Below are positions 57,577-64,000 of a DNA stretch of 64,000 nucleotides, in pieces. The notes under the pieces were generated by a model. The model was not told where the DNA came from. It was given only the letters and a program-made list of their open reading frames with translations, and did not search any database. How positions within the stretch are numbered: position 1 is the first letter of the stretch; each line of letters starts with the position of its first letter. The DNA is taken from assembly GCA_024752435.1 (NCBI GenBank), contig CP103028.1, forward strand, positions 372,001-436,000, written 5' to 3'. Source of the stretch: Allantophomopsis cytisporea. Taxonomy: Eukaryota; Ascomycota; Leotiomycetes; Phacidiales; Phacidiaceae. Both the position numbers and the translations under genes were made by a program.

Positions 57577-57966
57577 AAATAGTAGAAATGTGTTCTCAAA
57601 AGTTTATGAAGTTCCAGGACTATAGAATATATTCGACTCATGTCTAATTCCATGCTACGTTGCTCATAAAGCCGATCCATATCTCGGTTGATATATATAC
57701 TTCTCTCTATGAAAGACCATATGCACATACTTTTATCCAGTGAAATTGTAGACAAGCAAGTTTAGATCCGCATGACTCTAACCCCAGAAAAATAAGATCA
57801 CTACCAGCTTGTAAGATGCAGAAATTTTGAAGTTTCTGATATCTTTGGTAGTAGACTTTCGATAATCGCTTATCGCGTCTACCATTTTCTTATCGGCGGT
57901 TAATTTCGCAGAACTTCCCGGCGGCGACGTGTTGATCCTCAAGAATATCAATCCAACATCGCAATC
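57577..57966. other. Spacer MMM1 / MTO1
   Basis: Tandem spacer holding the MMM1 3' UTR and the MTO1 promoter. No motifs are visible. Confidence 0.5.
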
Positions 57967-60227
57967 ATGATTTCGAAATCCAGTCGAATCATGTGGGGAC
58001 ATACCTTGAGACCACGATCTGCTTATTCGCCACTCGTACGAACTCTGCGCTTGTCAAATCGACATTTCGCATCTGTGTCCGCCGACTCAACGTAAGTCAT
58101 CAATCCAATTCCCACATTCGTTGAGGCAGCTCAGCTCGGATTTTATGGTGATTTTTCTGCACATATGTAGTATCTATGCTAATATTTGCGTTCTATAGGC
58201 CATACGATGTCGTTGTAATTGGAGGTGGCCATGCTGGTTCTGAAGCTTGTGCCGGAGCAGCACGAGCGGGTGCCCGCACTGCCCTTATTACTCCAAAGAT
58301 GGATAATATAGGTGTTTGTTCTTGTAACCCTAGTTTTGGTGGAATTGGAAAAGGAACAATGCTTAGAGAGATTGATGCTCTTGACGGTGTTGCTGGGAGA
58401 ATCATCGATAAAGCTGGTGTACAATTCAAAGTCCTCAATCGTGTAAAGGGACCAGCTGTTTGGGTATGTTGATCCGACCGGTCATATGGCATGATATTCT
58501 ATGATCGAAGTTGGTTGTGCTAACTCTGCTTCAAGGGACCCCGGGCACAGATCGATCGCGACTTATACAAAGCCAATATGCAATCGGAACTCAGCACTTA
58601 CCCGAATCTTTCAATTGTACCTGGAATGGTAGCCGATATTGTCGTTGATAATGGGGAGGATGGTACGGGCCCAAGAAAAATCACAGGAGTGCGACTGGAG
58701 GGTGGAGAGATTATACCAACAAAGCATGTGGTGATAACAACGGGTACATTTCTGGGTGGCGAAATCCACATTGGACTTGATGTCTTCCCCTCAGGTCGAA
58801 TGGGAGAGGCTGCTACATTCGGATTGAGCAAGTCACTGAAGGAGGCTGGATTTAAGTTGGGAAGACTTAAGACTGGGACTCCTCCCCGATTAGCAAAGAA
58901 GACGATCAAATATGATGGTCTTGAAATTCAAGCAGGTGACGAGCCACCGACGCCCTTCAGCTATCTCAACGAACGGGTGGATGTACAGGATCAGTTGAAC
59001 TGTTATGCAACATATACAAACGAGGCCTCCCATGACATTGTCAGAGCTAATCTAGAGAACTCCATACACATCCGGGAGACAGTGAAAGGACCACGATACT
59101 GTCCATCGTTGGAATCAAAAATCATAAGATTTGGTCACAAGGACAGGCATATCGTTTGGTTGGAGCCAGAAGGCTTCAACAGTGATGTCATATACCCCAA
59201 TGGCATATCAATGACTGTGCCAGCGGAGGCTCAAGAGCAGATACTTCGTACCATCCCTGGACTAGAGGACGTGGAGATGTTGCAACCTGGATATGGCGTG
59301 GAATATGACTATGTAGATCCCCGCAGTCTTAAGTCTACTCTTGAAACAAAGGCAATTGAAGGGTTATACCTTGCTGGTCAGATCAACGGAACCACGGGCT
59401 ACGAAGAGGCCGCTGCACAAGGAATTATAGCTGGCATAAATGCAGGTTTGGCCTCTCAGCAACGACCACAAATGACGCTTAGCAGAAGCGATGGATATAT
59501 CGGAATTATGATCGATGATCTCATCACTAAGGGAGTTTCCGAGCCTTACAGAATGTTCACTTCACGAAGCGAGTACAGAATGAGCACACGAGCGGATAAT
59601 GCAGACCTACGGCTCACAGAGAAAGGATATCGTGCGGGAGTCGTAGGAGGCAAGCGCTGGTCGGCATTCCAGGACGAGTCGGCGCAGATTGAGGAGCTGA
59701 CAGGATTGCTGAAGGCGCGCAAGCAGACTACGCCCGCCTGGGCAGCGAGCGGGTTCAAGGTGCATCACGACACGTCACGGCGAAGTGCATTCGATTTGCT
59801 CAGACTGAAGGACGTCTCTTCCATCCAGCAACTCGTTTCAGAGGTTCCTGAAATCAACAACTACAGCACGCGCATCCAAACGCGCGTCCAGATCGAAGGT
59901 GTTTATGCGCCATACGTGCAGCAGCAGATAGCGGCCATGAAGGTTTTTGCAAAGGATGAGGGTCTCAGGTTACCCACTGACCTCGACTACACGAGTATTC
60001 CCGGTATCTCTCTTGCCGAGAAGGCACTCTTGCAGGCTACAAAGCCGGAGTCTGTTGGCCAGGCGAGAAGAATTGAGGGGATGACGCCCGCTGGCTGTTT
60101 GAGACTGTTGGCTTATGTGCGTAGTAATCACAGGGCTGCGGCTAGGGCTCTCAGGGTGGAGGAAGTAGAAGGGCGAAAGAGGGAATTTATGGTGCCGAGG
60201 GTAGATGCTGTATCTGAAGTTTTGTAA
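57967..60227 (+). CDS. MTO1: Mitochondrial tRNA uridine modification enzyme Mto1 (MnmG/GidA)
   Basis: Three exons (57967-58091, 58199-58463, 58536-60227) give 693 aa. The N-terminus (MISKSSRIMWGHTLRPRSAY, SNRHFASVSA) is basic and hydroxylated, a typical mitochondrial presequence. Then comes the FAD Rossmann motif VVIGGGHAGSEACAGAARAG, the MnmG catalytic Cys region CSCNPSFGGIGKG, MLREIDALDGVAGRIID, FKVLNRVKGPAVWGPRAQ, TTGTFLGGEIHIG, RLKTGTPPR, LAGQINGTTGYEEAAAQG and EPYRMFTSRSEYR. With Mss1 it installs the carboxymethylaminomethyl group at the wobble uridine of mitochondrial tRNAs. The C-terminal helical domain is complete (SIPGISLAEKALLQATKP). Confidence 0.96.
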
Positions 60228-60935
60228 AATATTTTGTAGAGTGAATCTGTGGAATTGAGCGCGAGCACTAGCATATGTAAATACGTTGATGGGGGATGGT
60301 GTTTGAAAGGAGTTGGGCGTTGTCAAAGTTCTGTACAATATATTCCACATACAATCAAATTTGGTTATAATAGTAACTATTTTCAGTAGCAGCTTTGAAG
60401 GGGTAAGGTTCTTAAAATATCACAATCAGTAGTGGGGCTTTCATAAGAGCTTGAGGAGTGAGGGATATTGGATTTGGCCTAGCAGACTCAAGTATTCTTA
60501 CTCCATCTTTTGAACTCGGATCAGATATGATGAGCTGACCAAGATTCCAAGCTCTTGACACTGTTCACTTAGATTCTGCGAATACTGTATTTCTCAACAA
60601 GCTCTTAGGTTCTATTGATTTGATCTCTGCATGCTCACTAGCCCCCATATATTCGCCCTGCTAAAGCATGGTTTTTACAATAATAGTGAGGTATTGATGA
60701 TGAATGGCACTTGGTCTGGAATGAACTGATGAAGTAGTCCAAGCCTTGTTACCAACATTGGAGAAGTTGTAAAGCACAGGACGCAACCCAGCCCATCTAA
60801 TCATCAACAATATCCCAATTCCTAAACCCCAGTTCCAATTCCATCTTTCGTCCCCCTCCAAGAGAAGAACAGAAGCACACAAAGCAAAACGAACATTCGA
60901 CAATAGGCATTCACTGGTGGTCACCCACCCAACAA
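60228..60935. other. Convergent spacer MTO1 / methyltransferase
   Basis: 3' flanks of the two genes; no coding signal or repeat. Confidence 0.5.
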
Positions 60936-61781
60936 CTACTCAGGTTTCCTAGCCCACACAAACCGGGCCATAGCATAGATCTTTCCAACCCCAAGCTCTT
61001 TACTAGCCTGTTCAACGAGATCAATGATTTGCTGCTCTCCCATTTCCAAGTGAGTAAGCAAGTGCTCCGAGGAAATCATCTTGCTAAGCTGCAGTAACTC
61101 TAAGAACGTACTCCCAAGGTCCTTCATCTTCTCATCCTCCATCCACGGCCCAACTGGAAATTTATAATCTTGCACTTGCACATCAACAAACCCAGCCTTG
61201 GATAAAGCCTCTGGCAACTGACCAGCAATGTTGTGATCAACACCGATCTTAGCCGCGGCCTCCAGCCGTAGTCTAGTCCACTCAATAACTTTAGACGTAT
61301 GTTCCGGAGCCCCAAGCGGCTCATCCGTTCGAAGCGGAGGCCAAAGCTCTTGCATCTCAATAAATCCACCAGGTTTAAGGTGCTCATAGCACCGACGAAG
61401 AACACCCGGCACCTCTCTGGCATGAAAGGGAACCAGGCGCGTATGTATAACGTCGAACATAGCAACACGATCATCATCACCGATCTCCTCCCAGTCCTGC
61501 TCGGCGTCCATCGCTACAAATCGGCAGTTACTTGGCGCCGCAATCTGTGGCTGCGCATAATTGTCTATGCCTACGATTTCAGCTTCTGGGTTCTCTGCAG
61601 CCAGTTCCGCCGCCCATACTCCTGAGCCTGTGCCGATGTCGAGCACTCGCCCGACTGGCTTTGCTACGGGAGCATTTAGGAGACGGCCATCAAGTGCTTT
61701 GACGAATACTTCGTGTTGGAGGATCAGGCGAGTGTCAACTTCTTTCTTTGCTGCTGCGAGAGAATATTCAGGAGAGCTCAT
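60936..61781 (-). CDS. Class I SAM-dependent methyltransferase
   Basis: Intronless, 281 aa. A class I methyltransferase: motif I VLDIGTGSGVWAAELA (about 46-61), an acidic residue ending motif II (EIVGIDNYA), motif III (CRFVAMDAEQDW), motif IV (FDVIHTRLVPFHA), and post-motif LKPGGFIEMQELW. This layout resembles the large fungal family around LaeA and the secondary-metabolism UMTA-type methyltransferases, but lacks the LaeA N-terminal region. Substrate unknown. It has no signal or membrane segment. No biosynthetic core gene is adjacent, so a role in a metabolite cluster is not supported here. Confidence 0.85.
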   Translation of the reverse strand: MSSPEYSLAAAKKEVDTRLILQHEVFVKALDGRLLNAPVAKPVGRVLDIGTGSGVWAAELAAENPEAEIVGIDNYAQPQIAAPSNCRFVAMDAEQDWEEIGDDDRVAMFDVIHTRLVPFHAREVPGVLRRCYEHLKPGGFIEMQELWPPLRTDEPLGAPEHTSKVIEWTRLRLEAAAKIGVDHNIAGQLPEALSKAGFVDVQVQDYKFPVGPWMEDEKMKDLGSTFLELLQLSKMISSEHLLTHLEMGEQQIIDLVEQASKELGVGKIYAMARFVWARKPE

Positions 61782-63511
61782 AGTTGAAGCAAGGAATGGA
61801 TGATCTAGTAGTAAATTGCCTCCATATGTATCTTGGGGTCTGAATGTAGCATTGTCGGTTAGCGCGGAAGTAATCCATGACCGCCACGTCTATTATTCGA
61901 TTACCCCTGTAACAGCGAGAGTACAACTTTAGGACAACCGTCCAAGGTCCTCCGGCTTAACTCTGGCTTTCGTAACAGGTTGTTCGATGCATTTCCCGAA
62001 TAGCACCTCCACGAGACCTTCTAAAGGATAGACATATCATCCACCCGTCAAGGACTCCAGGAGTCTATTAAGTCGACAAGAGCGGCAGGAAAACAAGATC
62101 AAAGAGATGCTGTTCAAAACGATCCAGATGTAGTATATCTGCATAGCCTAACGCACCAGATCGTCCTTCACAAAGGAAATCAGGCAGACGCTTCCCTCAG
62201 TAAGTGGTTAGTATGTATTACATGATACCGATATAGCACCAGGAACACATACAACGACATGGAATAACGGATCAAAGACTTCTTTTCCTTCGTATTTAGA
62301 ATGGCGAGTTCATGGGTAAAGCAATTGTAAGATCGTGTGGAGGGATAGTGAAGACATTGTAAAGTCATCGCAGCATCAATATATGTTTTCAAATAAGCCA
62401 ACTGCAGGTACCTTCTCCGATAGCTCGCTCACATAGCTCATCTGGCAGGAACTTTTGGAGACCATCGGCACCTTTACGAGGGATTGCGTACACGTCAATG
62501 AAGAAGCATCGGGTTGGCCTACCTTTCTCGATCGAGGTTGCGGGTTCGATTTCCACGACGAGCAGCAATGTTTTTGTTTTGTTTTTAGGACCTGTCACAT
62601 TATTTATTACCTCACAATTTATGAGTAGGAAGGATTTGTTTAAGATATTGTTCCGTAGATCTTATGGGTTGTTTATACCAAACCTTGTGTAAGTGATGTG
62701 TACGCTGTTAGCTATGAGGATACACTTTCCTCTTGCGGCGTTATGAAAGGCGCACAGGAGGACAGCTTATTCAAGGTAGGCCAAGACCAAACATGAAACC
62801 ATTTTCTCGATGATTTGCGAGCCTTGCTTTTACACAGCAAATATCCTATATCTATCTTAACTGTGCTCGTCATCGTTTGAATGTGGTGAAGAGATCGTAG
62901 AACTCGTGGAAAATCCGATAGTACATAGAGACTTTGGGAAACAATAGAAAATGTAACACTAGCATTCGAAGATGTTGATGATTATTCAATTCTCTGTTGT
63001 TCCTTGCCTGTCGAGTATTAAGAAAATGAATGGGATCTGAAAACCAGCTTGTGAAGTTCATCTTGAAGTTGACATCCAGTTCTCGTTCTAGAGATATCGT
63101 CAGTAGTATATTTCCTTTTTCCTTCCTACTTGCACTTGTAGATTGGATACTCATATCACGAAACTATGATTAGGAATGTACTTAGCTTTGGAAACAAGAT
63201 TATTATAGTCTGCGTTGAAGTCCTACCAATGCCTGTATATAATTTGGCGGATAGAGCAATATCAAAGCAGATATCACAACTATCAACGGCAATCTCACAT
63301 TCACAATTACAGCTACAATCACAAATCACATCACATAAATAAACAAAAAATGTCGTAAATATTGCATTATTATAGTAAAGCAACCGACAAAATCTCATCA
63401 TCATACATCTCATTATCGCTCGAAAGAAGGTGGTTTCGGGTCAGCTGAGCTCTCCATTCGATCCCGTGCACAAAGCACAGCAGATCCACAACAAAATACA
63501 CTTAGGTAAGC
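61782..63511. other. Intergenic 1.7 kb
   Basis: Methyltransferase promoter on the left, HEM1 3' flank on the right. The only structured item is the tRNA-like element near 62423-62580. Short frames near 62870-63413 have no motifs. Confidence 0.5.
62423..62580 (+). tRNA. tRNA-like element, probably degenerate
   Basis: An A-box-like TAGCTCATCTGG at 62434-62445 and a B-box-like GGTTCGATTTCC at 62543-62554 lie in the right order. GCTCG at 62423 can pair with CGAGC at 62559-62563, and a T-rich tract (TTTTTGTTTT) follows at 62571. The A-to-B distance of about 110 nt would need an intron. The D and acceptor stems contain mismatches and I cannot build a proper anticodon loop, so a pseudo-tRNA or a tRNA-derived remnant is more likely than a working gene. 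Confidence 0.3.
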
Positions 63512-64000
63512 TTAAGCAGAAGCAGCAGCAGCGGCCCTAGCCGAGTTCTCGAATTCTCTCTCGAGAAGAGCCTCCATAACACCACCAGGGATCTTGCCTG
63601 CCTTATCGGCTTGGCTGATCTCCTTGACGGCAGTCTCAACACCAAGCTGGGCATCAGTCCAGAGAGCGTCTGGATCAGGCTTGCCCTCTCCGACGCCGAT
63701 GAAGCCGCCCTCGGAGGCCCACTGGCTGGTACGCTTGATGTTGAGCTCGGTGAAGACAGAATCGAGGGCGGAGACGAGGTGCTCACGGAATTCGCGCTTG
63801 TGGCCTGGGGTTGGTGTGATGCGGAGACGTTCCTGACCGACTGGGACGGTGGGGTAGTTGATGGATTGGACGTAAATGCCGTGCGTTTCGAGAAGCATGT
63901 CCGAGGCCTTCTTGGCCAATTCGGCGTTGCCGACGAGCACAGGAATGATGTGAGAGGGGTTAGGAATTACAGGGATATCCTTAGCGGCCAATTCGTCCTT
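63512..64000 (-). CDS. HEM1: 5-aminolevulinate synthase, C-terminal part (runs off the window)
   Basis: Partial: the 3' end of a minus-strand gene whose upstream part lies beyond 64000. The last 162 residues are visible. They match the C-terminal domain of ALAS: IPVIPNPSHIIPVLVGNAEL, ASDMLLETHGIYVQSINYPT, VPVGQERLRITPTPGHKRE, then a fungal tail (SQWASEGGFIGVGEGKPDPD). ALAS is the PLP enzyme of the mitochondrial matrix that condenses glycine and succinyl-CoA, the first step of haem synthesis. The PLP lysine and the mitochondrial presequence with its haem regulatory motifs would be in the missing part. The open frame starts in phase at base 64000. Confidence 0.93.
   Translation of the reverse strand, partial: KDELAAKDIPVIPNPSHIIPVLVGNAELAKKASDMLLETHGIYVQSINYPTVPVGQERLRITPTPGHKREFREHLVSALDSVFTELNIKRTSQWASEGGFIGVGEGKPDPDALWTDAQLGVETAVKEISQADKAGKIPGGVMEALLEREFENSARAAAAASA

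Noticed and set aside
1..64000. CRISPR arrays, insertion sequences, complete transposons, biosynthetic gene cluster
   Set aside because: No direct repeat-spacer pattern, no transposase or reverse transcriptase frame, and no PKS/NRPS/terpene core enzyme were seen; the methyltransferase and GH43 gene stand alone.

Overview
This window looks like nuclear DNA of a filamentous ascomycete (Pezizomycotina). Genes carry short GT-AG introns, mostly about 45 to 110 nt, with CTAAC/CTGAC-like branch sites. The protein set includes a Ste11 MAPKKK with SAM and RA domains, Mmm1, Erv46, fungal N-terminal amidase, DUF3431 and DUF3602 proteins, LPXTG-like membrane proteins, and a NACHT STAND receptor. Base composition is moderate, with AT-rich gene-poor gaps. 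A leotiomycete (Helotiales-type) source is plausible, but I cannot prove it from the sequence alone.

Layout. From 0.5 to 11.7 kb there is a DUF3431 type II membrane protein, a secreted GH43 glycosidase, and two paralogous single-pass cell-surface proteins on the minus strand. From 13.2 to 20.5 kb lie an Nta1-type amidase whose catalytic Cys codon is split across a 13-nt microexon, a Der1-like Derlin, a heavily decayed copy of the lysine gene for saccharopine reductase (LYS9), and ERV46. From 20.5 to 27.4 kb is a sparse region with one uncertain small gene and a 5.3-kb gap. From 27.4 to 36.3 kb sit the MAPKKK Ste11, a GGCT-fold protein, RFC4 and LOC1 head to head, and an EHT1/ABHD-type alpha/beta hydrolase. 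After a 2.9-kb gap come the cohesin loader SCC4/MAU2, the centromeric histone CenH3 (tail to tail with it), a second Derlin, the Golgi GDP-mannose transporter, a phosducin-like PLP1 and a DUF3602 protein (39.2 to 49.3 kb). From 51.2 to 54.9 kb is an NLR-like NACHT protein flanked by AT-rich gene-poor DNA. The window ends with MMM1, mitochondrial MTO1, a methyltransferase, a tRNA-like element and the 3' end of HEM1 (5-aminolevulinate synthase).

Most genes are conserved single-copy housekeeping genes and do not form an obvious pathway cluster. Shared themes are ER and Golgi quality control (two Derlins, Erv46, the GDP-mannose transporter), chromosome maintenance (RFC4, SCC4, CenH3) and mitochondria (MMM1, MTO1, HEM1). 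The accessory content consists of the NLR-like protein with its Asn/Gly repeat linker, the surface-protein pair, the GH43 enzyme and the LYS9 relic. Exon boundaries were derived by hand from splice signals, reading-frame continuity and family alignment knowledge, and were not checked against transcripts.
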